This document shows positions 15,957 through 24,708 of a stretch of DNA of 30,731 nucleotides, piece after piece. The stretch covers positions 1 to 30,731 of the forward strand of contig DAOSZN010000026.1 of NCBI GenBank assembly GCA_035593725.1. The letters run 5' to 3'. Position numbers and translations under genes: made by a program. The notes under the pieces were generated by a model. It did no database searches and was not told the DNA's origin. It was given only the letters and a program-made list of their open reading frames with translations. Position 1 is the stretch's first letter. Every line of letters starts with the position of its first letter. The stretch is from UBA4971 sp029551185. Lineage in GTDB: Bacteria; Bacillota; SHA-98; UBA4971.

Positions 15957-16391
15957 ATGAAGCTTTACACTATTGGGTTTGCGGGTAAATCAGCTGAGAG
16001 GTTTTTTACTCTTCTCAAAGATAACGAAGTTAAGCGAGTTATAGACGTTCGCCTTCGGCCATACGGGCAACTGGCCGGCTTTGCCAAGAAGAAGGATTTG
16101 GAGTTTTTTCTCAGCAATTTAATTGATTGCGGGTATGTTCATCTGCCGCAATTAGCCCCAACCGATGAAATCCTAAAGTCATATCGTGACAACAAGGACT
16201 GGGACGAATACGTATCTAAGTTTACCACGCTATTGGTCGAACGGAATATTCCTCGGGACTTGCACAAGGCCTTCTTTGAAAGTGCCTGTCTTCTTTGCAG
16301 TGAAGCTGAACCGGACCATTGCCACCGCCGGCTAATAGCAGAGACTCTAAAGGAACATTGGCCAGATGTTACAATTTATCATCTGACTTGA
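15957..16391 (+). CDS. DUF488 protein, short form
   Basis: 144 aa; the ATG has GGAGG eight bases upstream. It is the minimal DUF488 domain: YTIGFAGKSAERFFTLL at the N-terminus, VIDVRLRPYGQLAGFAKK, and CSEAEPDHCHRRLIAETL near the C-terminus. It lacks the tail and clamp motif of its upstream neighbour. The first conserved block has GFAG where the neighbour has GHSN, so the two are diverged paralogues rather than a fresh duplicate. They may form a heterodimer, as inference. A weak ACCCA/TGGGT hairpin follows the stop. Confidence 0.9.
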   Translation: MKLYTIGFAGKSAERFFTLLKDNEVKRVIDVRLRPYGQLAGFAKKKDLEFFLSNLIDCGYVHLPQLAPTDEILKSYRDNKDWDEYVSKFTTLLVERNIPRDLHKAFFESACLLCSEAEPDHCHRRLIAETLKEHWPDVTIYHLT

Positions 16392-16601
16392 CGGTTCTAC
16401 CCATATTGTGGGTTTGTGCAATCCTTGCCCGGTAATGTCCGAACCGGATATCCACTGAGACTCTAACCACATTTCATACTAGACCATCATACAACCGGAG
16501 CGCTATGTCTAAAACAGCCACGAAGCTACTATTTGGCTCAAGCTGTAAATGCAAAGAAGGCTAATGGTAAGCCCTCAGTTTCCTGGAATCATTGATTTGT
16601 C

Positions 16602-16630
16602 TTGTTGGGGAATTGGGCGTACATTATACA
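16602..16630 (+). promoter_or_regulatory. Probable sigma-A promoter for DUF262 gene
   Basis: TTGTTG (16602-16607), 17 bp, TATACA (16625-16630), about 66 bp upstream of the ATG. The remaining part of the 300-bp gap from 16392 shows no gene. Confidence 0.5.
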
Positions 16631-16695
16631 GTCCAACTGATCCGGAAGCAATTCAGAGATGCAGTGTACTCTTGTGAGAAAGTCGGTGATAATTG

Positions 16696-18567
16696 ATGAT
16701 AGGTGTGGAGACCTTTGATTCAACCAAGAGAAATCTATTCGAAATACTAAAGGATGTTGACAGAGGAAAAATCCAATTGCCGGACTTCCAGCGAGGATGG
16801 ATCTGGGATGACGACCGCATAAGGGGAATTTTAGCTAGTGTCGGAAAAGCGTTTCCTATCGGCGCCGTTATGCTTCTTGAGACTGGTAATGAAAACGTGA
16901 GATTTAAGACAAAGCCTATAGAAGGCGTAAAACTTGAAAACGAAGTAAAGCCCGAACTACTTATACTTGACGGACAGCAGCGGATTACTTCACTTTACCA
17001 AACAATTGTAACGAACGAAATAGTCACGACTAGAAATGAGAAGAATTATGAAATCAAACGCTGGTATTATATCGATATGGTTAAAGCCATGGACGACAAT
17101 TATGATCTTGAAGAGGCAATAGTATCAATTAATGAAAAGAAGCAAATTACCGAAGATTTCGGGCGACGCGTTGTGCTTGATTTGTCAGAAAAAGAATTCG
17201 AATTTGAGAATCTAATGTATCCGGTTAACATGATAGATGATTACAGCATATGGAGACGAGAATATAATACATATTGGCGGCACAACCAAGATAAGTCCAT
17301 ATTCTGGGACAAGTTTGAGGCCAAGATCATCAATTGTTTCAATCAATACATGCTTCCAGTAATTATTATGAAAAAAGAAAATCCTAAGGAAGCAGTGTGT
17401 CAGGTCTTTGAAAAGGTGAATACCGGCGGGGTGCCTCTTAATGTCTTTGAATTGCTGACCGCAACTTTTGCCGCTGATGAGTTTGACTTGAAAACAGATT
17501 GGCAGAAGATAAAAGAGGAGTTCAGAAATTACAAATTGCTTTCCAATGTTAGTAATACAGATGTCATACAAGCCATTACATTGCTGAACACTTATAACCA
17601 TAAACTAAACCAAGCACAACAGGATATTCCCGACGAGGATCTGCCGGCTGTTAGCTGCAAACGAAAGGATGTACTTAATCTATCACTTCAGGACTATCAA
17701 AAACATAGAGATCCTATCGTGCAAGGTTTCATAAGAGCTTCTAAAATGCTTTTTGAAAACCATATCTTCACTGCTCGGGATTTACCGTATAACACCCAAT
17801 TAATACCAATGGCTGCGATTTTGGCTGTTCTAGGCGACAAAATTGATAATATAGGTTACAAAAAGAAGTTAATGCAGTGGTTCTGGTGTGGCGTTTTTGG
17901 TGAGCTCTATGGCTCTGCAAATGAAACTCGTTATGCTCTCGATTTACCTCAGGTAGTTGATTGGATTGAAAACAATGGCCCCGAACCTAAAACTATTTAT
18001 GATTCGAATTTTTCTCCATCTCGGCTGCATACTCTGAGAACCAGGAATAGCGCTGCTTATAAAGGGATTTACGCATTGCTTATGGATGATGGAACGCAAG
18101 ACTGGCTTTCAGCCACAAGGATTGATTTTAGTACCTATTTTTCCGAGTCAATCGACATCCATCATATTTTTCCTGTGGCCTGGTGTGAAAAAAATGGTAT
18201 CAGCAAGGATGATTACAATTGTATCATTAATAAGACCCCTTTATCACAGCGTACTAATCGTATTGTAAGCGGTGAGGCTCCAAGCAGATATCTGGCCAGA
18301 ATTCAACGACATGCCGGGGTAAACGACGAGGAGTTTCAAGATATCCTAAAGTCCCATGTCCTTTCACCAGAATTGTTGTACGCGGATGACTTTGCAAGCT
18401 TTTTCCGCGACCGAAAAGAGAAAATACTGCAGAGGATAGAAAAGGCCATGAATAAACGCATTCCAAGAGGAACGATGGAAGTTGAGGAAGGGGTCTATAT
18501 AGATGAGAATACTGAAGAATACCAGGACTTTATGTCTTACCCCGGGAACATGCACGAAATGATGTGA
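16696..18567 (+). CDS. DUF262 plus HNH (DUF1524-like) protein, GmrSD-like
   Basis: 623 aa from ATG 16696; an overlapping TTG lies 3 bases upstream. The N-terminal DUF262 domain has LPDFQRGWIWDDDRIRGIL at about residues 28-46, the FPIGAVMLLE strand and the signature LDGQQRITSL at about 91-100, the nucleotide-binding part of GmrS-type proteins. After a long helical middle region comes the HNH-type nuclease motif: IDIHHIFPVAWCEKNG at about 486-501, INKTPLSQRTNRIVSG, then an APSRYL segment. Known relatives include type IV restriction enzymes that cut modified phage DNA (GmrSD) and other defence nucleases. It has its own promoter but the same orientation as the dual-OB and DUF488 genes. Its DNA looks more A/T-rich than the flanking tld genes, which hints at transfer. 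Confidence 0.9.
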   Translation: MIGVETFDSTKRNLFEILKDVDRGKIQLPDFQRGWIWDDDRIRGILASVGKAFPIGAVMLLETGNENVRFKTKPIEGVKLENEVKPELLILDGQQRITSLYQTIVTNEIVTTRNEKNYEIKRWYYIDMVKAMDDNYDLEEAIVSINEKKQITEDFGRRVVLDLSEKEFEFENLMYPVNMIDDYSIWRREYNTYWRHNQDKSIFWDKFEAKIINCFNQYMLPVIIMKKENPKEAVCQVFEKVNTGGVPLNVFELLTATFAADEFDLKTDWQKIKEEFRNYKLLSNVSNTDVIQAITLLNTYNHKLNQAQQDIPDEDLPAVSCKRKDVLNLSLQDYQKHRDPIVQGFIRASKMLFENHIFTARDLPYNTQLIPMAAILAVLGDKIDNIGYKKKLMQWFWCGVFGELYGSANETRYALDLPQVVDWIENNGPEPKTIYDSNFSPSRLHTLRTRNSAAYKGIYALLMDDGTQDWLSATRIDFSTYFSESIDIHHIFPVAWCEKNGISKDDYNCIINKTPLSQRTNRIVSGEAPSRYLARIQRHAGVNDEEFQDILKSHVLSPELLYADDFASFFRDRKEKILQRIEKAMNKRIPRGTMEVEEGVYIDENTEEYQDFMSYPGNMHEMM

Positions 18568-18978
18568 TTACGATTGTGAAAGAGGAGAGCCAATGAACTA
18601 TCACAGAGTTTGGATGCCGAAACTCGAAAAGCAATTTTTCATGGCAAAATCAGAGATGCACTGTAGCCCCAAAGCCTGAGAGCAGCTGTTTCGCCGGTAA
18701 CGGTAGGGAAGGGAGGGGCGTTTTCATGGATCCGGCAGCTCGTCGAGAGCTCGAAACTATCAAGCAAGCTATATTGGATACGGTCTGGGAATTGAACTCA
18801 CTGAAAGCGACATGTGGCAGGCGATAGACGATGCAGAACATGTTATCACTTTCATATCCGGGAAATTGGAGATTTCGTTAGATGGACTTTAGGCTTAAGC
18901 CCGCAGTCTTTGATATTATGGAAAAATTGAACCTCTGATTAACTATTTTAATGCTAAGGTGCAAAAAGGAGGCGCAGG
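18568..18978 (+). other. Gap with small, probably broken reading frames
   Basis: About 410 bp between the DUF262 gene and tldD 2. ATG 18593 (GAGGAG upstream) opens 28 codons beginning MNYHRVWMPKLEKQ. ATG 18726 (GGGAGG upstream) opens 33 codons beginning MDPAARRELETIKQAILD. A second frame then continues as LTESDMWQAIDDAEHVITFI and ends at 18893. The last two may be one small helical protein split by a frameshift near 18800. None is recognised. The last 20 bp carry the AGGAGG site of tldD 2. Confidence 0.35.
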
Positions 18979-20313
18979 ATGTATAAGTTCCCGAAAGGAT
19001 TGTATGTTGATGTTCGCATCGAAGAGACTTTTGATACAAAGATAGGTTTTAAGAAACTGACCCTCGAGGAACACAAGATTCGCAACAACAAGGGTGCATT
19101 CATCCGGGTATTTGACGGCAGGCGCTGGTACTACAGCTCCACCACGGATATCGACGGTATCCAGGCTCAAATCGATACCTTAGCTGAAATGGCCGCCGCG
19201 AATCCGGATATCCTTGAGCATCCTATTGTCAAAGCTTTTGAAGTAAACCAAGACAGAATCTTGCAATATGATAAGGAATCAGTAACCGACATACCTGTTG
19301 AGGAAAAACAAGACTTGCTGGAAAGCTATCTGGCCCTCATACGAGACCCGGTAATAGTTCACCATTCATCCTTCTATGTGGATAACAAGACCGTTAAGTC
19401 TATCTACACATCCAAGGGTACTCGCGTCACCTTTGATAAGCAGACTTGCGGAATCCGCATTAACTTGGAGCTTGCCTCCGGAGAGAACAAGAACCAGACC
19501 AGCGCTTCTACGGCAGGCGTATTCTTTGAGGATCTTCTGAACCTGGAGGATTTCTTCCAAACCGAGTTCGACAAGAGTGTTACCTTTACAAGGGACGCCG
19601 AGCCTGTGATTCCCGGTGAGTATCCTGTCCTGCTTAGTCCGGAAGCAACCGGGGTGTTCACCCATGAAAGTTTCGGCCACAAGAGCGAGTCCGACTTCAT
19701 GGTGGGGGATGAGACCATGAAAGCCGAATGGGCCCTGGGCAAGAGGATCGGTAAGGATCTGCTCACAATCATCGACGACGGCACCGTCCTCGGCAACGGG
19801 TACGTTCCCTACGATGACGAAGGCACCAAAGGCAGGAAAACATATATCATCACCAACGGTATCCTCAGCGGACGCTTGCACAGTATAGCCACGGCCGCTC
19901 AATTGGGAGAATCCTTAACCGGCAATGCCAGAGCCATGAACTTTGAGTTTGAGCCGATTGTGCGTATGACCACAACTTACATTGAAAAGGGCGAAAGACC
20001 TCTCAAGGACATTATCTCTGAGATGAATAACGGTATTTACGTGGAGACAATTAAACACGGTTCCGGCATGTCCACATTTACCTTGGCCCCGGCCCGGGCA
20101 TACAAAATCGAAAACGGCAAGATTACCAAGCCTGTCAAGGTCTCGGTTGTTACCGGCAATGTATTTACCACCTTGGCAGACGTAGACGCAGTCAGCGAAG
20201 AGTTTGAGCTTGTTAGCTTTGTCGGCGGCGGATGCGGCAAGATGGAACAGTGGCCTCTGCCTGTTGGATTTGGCGGCCCATACACCAGGGTCAAGAAACT
20301 TAAGGTTCAGTGA
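18979..20313 (+). CDS. tldD: TldD metalloprotease (pair 2)
   Basis: 444 aa; the ATG has AGGAGG seven bases upstream. The zinc motif is HESFGHKSESD from residue 229, and the third ligand is the Cys of GGGCGKMEQWPLP near the C-terminus. GESLTGNARAMNFEFEPIVRM and FTLAPARAYKIENGKI are the conserved cleft segments. The protein should be the active subunit of a cytoplasmic zinc protease with the TldE encoded 13 bp downstream. Its middle region differs from the TldD at 12466, so it probably serves another substrate. Confidence 0.95.
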   Translation: MYKFPKGLYVDVRIEETFDTKIGFKKLTLEEHKIRNNKGAFIRVFDGRRWYYSSTTDIDGIQAQIDTLAEMAAANPDILEHPIVKAFEVNQDRILQYDKESVTDIPVEEKQDLLESYLALIRDPVIVHHSSFYVDNKTVKSIYTSKGTRVTFDKQTCGIRINLELASGENKNQTSASTAGVFFEDLLNLEDFFQTEFDKSVTFTRDAEPVIPGEYPVLLSPEATGVFTHESFGHKSESDFMVGDETMKAEWALGKRIGKDLLTIIDDGTVLGNGYVPYDDEGTKGRKTYIITNGILSGRLHSIATAAQLGESLTGNARAMNFEFEPIVRMTTTYIEKGERPLKDIISEMNNGIYVETIKHGSGMSTFTLAPARAYKIENGKITKPVKVSVVTGNVFTTLADVDAVSEEFELVSFVGGGCGKMEQWPLPVGFGGPYTRVKKLKVQ

Positions 20314-20326
20314 GGGGGGGAGAAGA

Positions 20327-21559
20327 ATGAAACAAGAATCAATCACCATTCGCGAAAAGGAAACTGCAGCCAAGATCCAAAACACCCGGATCAATGCTGT
20401 GCGTACCAAGGATATCGCAAAAAAGGGTGTACGGGTGTTTGCAGACGGGAAGATTGGTATTTCCGGGGCAATTGGCGAGGTGGCAGAGGATAAGCTTGTG
20501 GAAAATGCAGTCCGGAACTTAGGCACCGGCATTTCTTATCCCTATCCCTTATCAAAAGACAGGAAGGACCACCGCAGTTATAACAACAACCCCATGAGTG
20601 CTGAGGAACTTATGTCTATCACAGAATCCGTCCTGGAAACCCTTGGTAAGGAGTATTCGGATTTTGACTTCAGCGAGACCGTTTCCGCAAATGAAATTAC
20701 AAAAGAGATGCGTAATAGTGAAGGACTGGATCTGGAATACAAAGATGCTTACTTCGCCCTGGGACTGATCCTTAGAGAGAAGAAGTCTGCCAATCTATTT
20801 GATGGCCTCATCATGTGCGTCTGCCGTCAGTTTGACCTGGATAAGTTTTGGGCATTTAACCGCTCCTACCTCGAGGCATACCGCAACCCGGTGGCCTTGC
20901 CGGAAGGGGAAGTGTTGCCTGTGTTCACCTTGACGCCTGACAACCTCCTGGGCTTCCTGAACAAATCCCTAAACGGTGAACGTTTTGCCACCGGCAGCTC
21001 CATTTTCACAGGCAAGCTGGGGGAGCAGTTATTCAATGAAAAAGTCACTTTAGAGCAAAACAGAAATCCCCTGTACGAACCCGGGGCTTTCTTCGACATG
21101 GAAGGCGTCGTCCTCCCGGAGGATCGCTACGTCCTGATTGAAGACGGAAAGCCGGTCAGCGTTTTCACAGACAAGAAGACTGCCGAGCTTTACAATCTGC
21201 CGCACACAGGTTCCGCATCAGGCGCCTGCGACGATATGCCGTCTCTCTCCACAGTCCCCTTGCGCTTTAGGACTGATTCCCAAGACCTGACAAAAGCCCT
21301 GAATGGGCAGCCTGCCATCCTGGTAGTGATAAGTTCCGGTGGAGACTTCACCCCAGACGGCAGCTTTGCCGCCCCTGTCCAGGTCAGCTTCCTCTTTGAC
21401 GGTGAGAGGATAATCGGAAAGCTCCCGCAATTCACCATGCGCTCTCACCTAAACCAAATGCTAGGGGAAGACTATATCGGCACCTTTGAAAACACGGTCT
21501 TTTACCTCGGCGATATCCCATCCCAGCTTCAGGGATATTACATGACCATAATGAAGTAG
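20327..21559 (+). CDS. pmbA: TldE/PmbA-family subunit (pair 2)
   Basis: 410 aa from ATG 20327, which has a GAGGGGGGAG site. An in-frame extension to 20204 overlaps tldD and has no start signal. The protein has the TldE layout without a zinc motif: an N-terminal TRINAVRTKDIAKKGVRVF strand region, NLLGFLNKSLNGERFATGSS in the middle and a LYNLPHTGSASG segment. It is strongly diverged from typical PmbA; the usual C-terminal NPxTG-like motif is not evident. It is encoded 13 bp after tldD 2 and should be its partner. Downstream is a relic, so it ends the operon. Confidence 0.82.
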   Translation: MKQESITIREKETAAKIQNTRINAVRTKDIAKKGVRVFADGKIGISGAIGEVAEDKLVENAVRNLGTGISYPYPLSKDRKDHRSYNNNPMSAEELMSITESVLETLGKEYSDFDFSETVSANEITKEMRNSEGLDLEYKDAYFALGLILREKKSANLFDGLIMCVCRQFDLDKFWAFNRSYLEAYRNPVALPEGEVLPVFTLTPDNLLGFLNKSLNGERFATGSSIFTGKLGEQLFNEKVTLEQNRNPLYEPGAFFDMEGVVLPEDRYVLIEDGKPVSVFTDKKTAELYNLPHTGSASGACDDMPSLSTVPLRFRTDSQDLTKALNGQPAILVVISSGGDFTPDGSFAAPVQVSFLFDGERIIGKLPQFTMRSHLNQMLGEDYIGTFENTVFYLGDIPSQLQGYYMTIMK

Positions 21560-21576
21560 GGGGCCGTCATGGCCCC

Positions 21577-21906
21577 GTCTACTTTCTCTACCAGACTCTC
21601 GCTGTCTCGCTGCTTGTATTGGCCGTAGTCGGAGCGGTTGACTAATCACTCTACCACGAGCTTGCAAGCAACGGCTATGTTGTATGCTCAATCGGCCATA
21701 CATACCATTGTTTATCCACTACTGACAAGGACGGACATACCACGTGGATAGATAATAGCTACATGCAGGAACTCTTCGTCGAAGACGCAAAATCCGACAG
21801 ACAGCAAAACTATGAATACTATGCCTTGCAAAGCGAGTCTTGTGTCCCGGAAGGCCTTTTTCAGCCACGCCATGATATCATGACTTGCGTGCTTCGGTGG
21901 TGCTAA
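21577..21906 (+). pseudogene. Alpha/beta hydrolase relic
   Basis: One frame reads a hydrophobic N-terminal segment (FLYQTLAVSLLVLAVVGAVD), an in-frame TAA at 21643, then YHELASNGYVVCSIGHTYHC, then GHTTWIDNSYMQELFVEDAK and DRQQNYEYY, as in lipase/PAF-acetylhydrolase-like proteins. The nucleophile elbow and the whole C-terminal half are missing. Confidence 0.65.
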
Positions 21907-22012
21907 GCACAAATCCACAAAATATGACATAGTTTCCATTAAACCCTATGATAGGCAGGAAATTGCTGAGTAAACTCGAATATAGAGTGCTGAGACTATT
22001 CTACACGACAAG

Positions 22013-22038
22013 TGTTATGCGCGTTTTGGTGCATAACA
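22013..22038 (+). promoter_or_regulatory. Hairpin/operator upstream of chaperone operon
   Basis: TGTTATGC (22013-22020) and GCATAACA (22031-22038) are perfect inverted repeats; two more pairs inside give a 10-pair stem with a six-base loop. It lies 95 bp upstream of the first gene of the Hsp70 operon and has no T-run, so it may be an operator. The remaining 21907-22132 spacer is A/T-rich with no gene. Confidence 0.5.
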
Positions 22039-22132
22039 ACATTTGTTGGATTCCACTTGCAAGAGATGACGTGACTACCAAGTAACCATCAGATTTATTT
22101 TACTCTTTATAACATCCAAAGGGGATAGCGCT

Positions 22133-22561
22133 GTGACATGCGACGCGCCTACTACGATGATGGGCCCTATTCTCTGGGAGAACTTCAAATGCAGTCCCGC
22201 ATCTTGGAGCGCAAAGCTCAAGGATTTCATATCCGGTCTTCCAAATCACAGTATGGGTCAGCGAATTTACAAGTTGCTTATGGAAGCCTTTTATGAAGAC
22301 CAAGAAGGTATGTACTTAAGAAGCCATTCTGCGCTTTGTGAGGCGGAAGAACTGCTTCTTGAAGTGGGAGCGCTCGAGTCCTTCATACTTGCTATGGGTG
22401 GGTGGAGGCCTGCTGACCCCGGAGACGACACGCCGCGCCCTACACCGAGTCCTACTCCTAGTACAGGACAAGACTGTAACCCATGCTCCGGCGATACCGG
22501 TGAACAATGCGCACAGGGTATATGTTTTTACCTGATTTGCCAATCATGTAGCCGGATGTAA
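22133..22561 (+). CDS. Cys-rich protein of unknown function
   Basis: 142 aa, GTG start with AGGGGAT upstream. I do not recognise the family. Residues 1 to about 95 look helical (MGQRIYKLLMEAFYEDQEG and ALCEAEELLLEVGALESFIL). A Pro/Thr linker (PRPTPSPTPST) follows. The last 30 residues hold six Cys in CNPC...C....C...C..C spacing, including CNPCSGDTG, which recalls the CxxCxGxG half-motif of the DnaJ zinc finger. It could be a small zinc module or a disulfide/modified peptide. It is the first gene of the chaperone operon, 37 bp before the GrpE-like gene, so a role with those chaperones is likely. It has no signal peptide or membrane helix. Confidence 0.6.
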   Translation: MTCDAPTTMMGPILWENFKCSPASWSAKLKDFISGLPNHSMGQRIYKLLMEAFYEDQEGMYLRSHSALCEAEELLLEVGALESFILAMGGWRPADPGDDTPRPTPSPTPSTGQDCNPCSGDTGEQCAQGICFYLICQSCSRM

Positions 22562-22598
22562 TAGACGGGTCAACTACTTTCCCGAAAGGAGAATTTCA

Positions 22599-23150
22599 GT
22601 GGATATCCCTGACAGCGCCTTGGATGAGGAGATAGCTGAACCGGTTGATACGATAATCCCTTGCGTTTGTCAAAAACTAGACAACCTCGCCGCTATGTTC
22701 AGCGAAAAGATCCAGTACGATGAGCAAAAGGAAAAGGCCTTCTCCAAGCTTTACGAAGAACTTGACATGTTCAAGAACGACTTTGTTGAAAGGCGTATGA
22801 AAGAGGTATATAACGACCTTTTTTTGCTTTATGACAACGTCAAAAGCTATGTCCAACGTGATGATGTGCAGGCGCCGGAAAATAAGGTTGCCCGTGAATG
22901 CCTAGGGTATGTGATTGAAGAGATACTCGAGGTTCTTTATCGGCGCGGTATTGAACGTATTATCGTAGACGGGGATACCTTTAACCCGCAACTTCAGCGG
23001 GCGCTTAAAGTTGAACCTGCCGAAAGCCCGGACAGCGACGGAAAAGTAGTGAGAGTCGTAAAAGCCGGTTTTATTAAGGGGAATGCGATTCTCAGGCATG
23101 AGACAGTTGTAGTCGCTCGTTGGAGAGGTGAAGAAGGGGTGGGTGAATAG
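22599..23150 (+). CDS. GrpE-like nucleotide exchange factor
   Basis: 183 aa; GTG start after AAGGAG. The layout fits GrpE: a helical N-terminal half (DEQKEKAFSKLYEELDMFKN), then a beta-rich C-terminal domain with GIERIIVDGDTFNPQLQRAL, then VRVVKAGFIKGNAILRHETV and VVAR. These correspond to the conserved GD.FDP..H.A and GY...G.vlRpa.V.V blocks of GrpE. The His of the Hxa block is replaced by Gln. GrpE dimers release ADP from Hsp70. Here the stop codon abuts the ATG of the first Hsp70 with no spacer, so it should serve these divergent Hsp70s rather than the housekeeping DnaK. Confidence 0.82.
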   Translation: MDIPDSALDEEIAEPVDTIIPCVCQKLDNLAAMFSEKIQYDEQKEKAFSKLYEELDMFKNDFVERRMKEVYNDLFLLYDNVKSYVQRDDVQAPENKVARECLGYVIEEILEVLYRRGIERIIVDGDTFNPQLQRALKVEPAESPDSDGKVVRVVKAGFIKGNAILRHETVVVARWRGEEGVGE

Positions 23151-24686
23151 ATGGGACGCGCGGTAGGGATTGATCTTGGAACAACTTTTTCCGCTCTGGC
23201 AGTGTTGAATGAATACGGTAAGGCGGAGATTGTGCCTAACGCAGAAGGTGAACGAACAACTCCGTCTGTCGTGTACTTTGACGAGGGCGATTCCGTTGTT
23301 GTGGGCCGAGTGGCGAAGAACGCTGCTATCAGCGAGCCTTACAATGTGGTGGAATTCATCAAGCGTCAGATGGGGAATGCAGACTTTATGTTTCTCCATG
23401 GCGACAATGAGTACGGACCTGAAGATATCTCAGCCTTTATTCTAAAGAAGCTTGTGAAAGACGCGGAGACTCTCCTTGGTGAGCCTATAACCGATGCAGT
23501 CATTACAGTTCCCGCATATTTCGACGACGTGCGTAGGCAGGCCACATTGAATGCGGGAAAGATTGCAGGTCTTAACGTTCTTAGGATAATCAATGAGCCC
23601 ACAGCGGCAGCGTTAGCTTACGGGCTTAGTGATAAGGCGTTGAATCAGAGAATTATGGTGTATGACCTTGGCGGGGGGACTTTTGACGTTACGATCATGG
23701 ACGTATCACGCGGCGAGATAAAGGTCGTTGCCACTGACGGCGATCATAAGCTAGGCGGGAATGACTTTGATGATCAAATCATGATTTACGTTAATGAAGC
23801 GTTTAAGGCAGAGCACGGAGTGGATCTTCTGGAGACTCTGGAAGTCCAAATGGATCTTAGGCAGCGCGCGGAAGCCGCAAAGAAGACACTTTCGACTCTT
23901 ACATCTGCCAAGATCAGCATAAGCGCCGAAGGTAAGCGTTTGACTTGCGAGCTGACACGAGACCGGTTCGAAGAGATGTGCGGACATCTGCTTCAGCGGA
24001 CTCAGCTCCTGGTTGAATCAGTCATGGCAAGCGCGAAGATTTCATGGTCTGATATAGATACCATCCTTTTAGTGGGAGGCTCCACAAGGATGCCTATGGT
24101 ATACGATACGCTGAGCTCTATGTCAGGGAAAACACCGAGTCAGGCGATAAACCCTGATGAGGCTGTCGCTATCGGCGCTGCTATTCAGGCAGGAATCATC
24201 ATGGCGCAGAAAGGGGACACCCGTATTCTTCAGACTGCGGAAGGGCGAAGGCTTGCGAATACCGAAATCCGAGATGTGACATCACACTCATTCGGCATTA
24301 TTCTGGCTGAGCCGATTACACACGAGCTGTACAACCAAATCATGATTGCTAAGAACACCCCTATTCCCACCAGGGTAGTTGACAACTTTGTCACCATATC
24401 CCACAACCAGGAGCGCGTGGACTTTGTAGTTCTTCAGGGCGAGGACAGGGATCCGGAGAACTGCGTCACTATAGGTCAAACAGTGCTTGAGTTTGAGAAG
24501 CCGAAGCCTAAGAACTATCCTGTACAAGTGACTTATGAGTACGATGCTAACATGATGGTACACGCCTATATAGAAGACAAGAAAACCGGGAGGCGCGCTG
24601 AACTGCATATATCGCAAAGGGGCAGGCTGACCGATTCTGAAGTGACAGAAAAGAAGCGACTAATGGACAGTATGTCAGTGGACTAA
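23151..24686 (+). CDS. Divergent lidless Hsp70 (first copy)
   Basis: 511 aa, about 100 shorter than DnaK. All ATPase motifs are present: GIDLGTTFSALAVL from residue 6, VPAYFDDVRRQAT, INEPTAAALAYG, DLGGGTFDVTI from 172, LLVGGSTRMPMV, and NPDEAVAIGAAIQAG. The interdomain linker is unusual: where DnaK has the hydrophobic VLLLD, this protein reads NTEIRDVTSHSFGI (about 370-383). A beta-sandwich substrate domain follows (AKNTPIPTR, VVLQGEDRDPENC, VQVTYEYDANMMVHAYIED). The protein ends at the first turn of the usual helical lid. It should bind and hydrolyse ATP, but coupling to substrate binding is likely altered. Close similarity to the Hsp70 at 25411 shows duplication within the operon. Confidence 0.93.
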   Translation: MGRAVGIDLGTTFSALAVLNEYGKAEIVPNAEGERTTPSVVYFDEGDSVVVGRVAKNAAISEPYNVVEFIKRQMGNADFMFLHGDNEYGPEDISAFILKKLVKDAETLLGEPITDAVITVPAYFDDVRRQATLNAGKIAGLNVLRIINEPTAAALAYGLSDKALNQRIMVYDLGGGTFDVTIMDVSRGEIKVVATDGDHKLGGNDFDDQIMIYVNEAFKAEHGVDLLETLEVQMDLRQRAEAAKKTLSTLTSAKISISAEGKRLTCELTRDRFEEMCGHLLQRTQLLVESVMASAKISWSDIDTILLVGGSTRMPMVYDTLSSMSGKTPSQAINPDEAVAIGAAIQAGIIMAQKGDTRILQTAEGRRLANTEIRDVTSHSFGIILAEPITHELYNQIMIAKNTPIPTRVVDNFVTISHNQERVDFVVLQGEDRDPENCVTIGQTVLEFEKPKPKNYPVQVTYEYDANMMVHAYIEDKKTGRRAELHISQRGRLTDSEVTEKKRLMDSMSVD

Positions 24687-24708
24687 TAGAAAAGTGGGAG
24701 AGCGCTGG

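Noticed and set aside
17212..17601. 129-codon antisense frame inside the DUF262 gene
   Set aside because: It lies fully opposite a well-supported domain protein and has no ribosome site or recognisable motif.
19366..19902. 178-codon and 130-codon antisense frames inside tldD 2
   Set aside because: These are shadows of a conserved zinc protease gene on the plus strand.
20204..20326. Longer start for TldE of pair 2
   Set aside because: The extension overlaps the conserved C-terminus of tldD 2 and lacks a start signal; ATG 20327 has a strong ribosome site.
21560..21576. GGGGCC/GGCCCC hairpin after tldE 2 as a terminator
   Set aside because: The six-pair stem is followed by GTCTACTTT, not a T-run, and continues into the hydrolase relic frame.
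21967..21993. Full CIRCE operator
   Set aside because: Only the right half is close to consensus; the left half fits about five of nine bases, so I do not annotate it as a feature.
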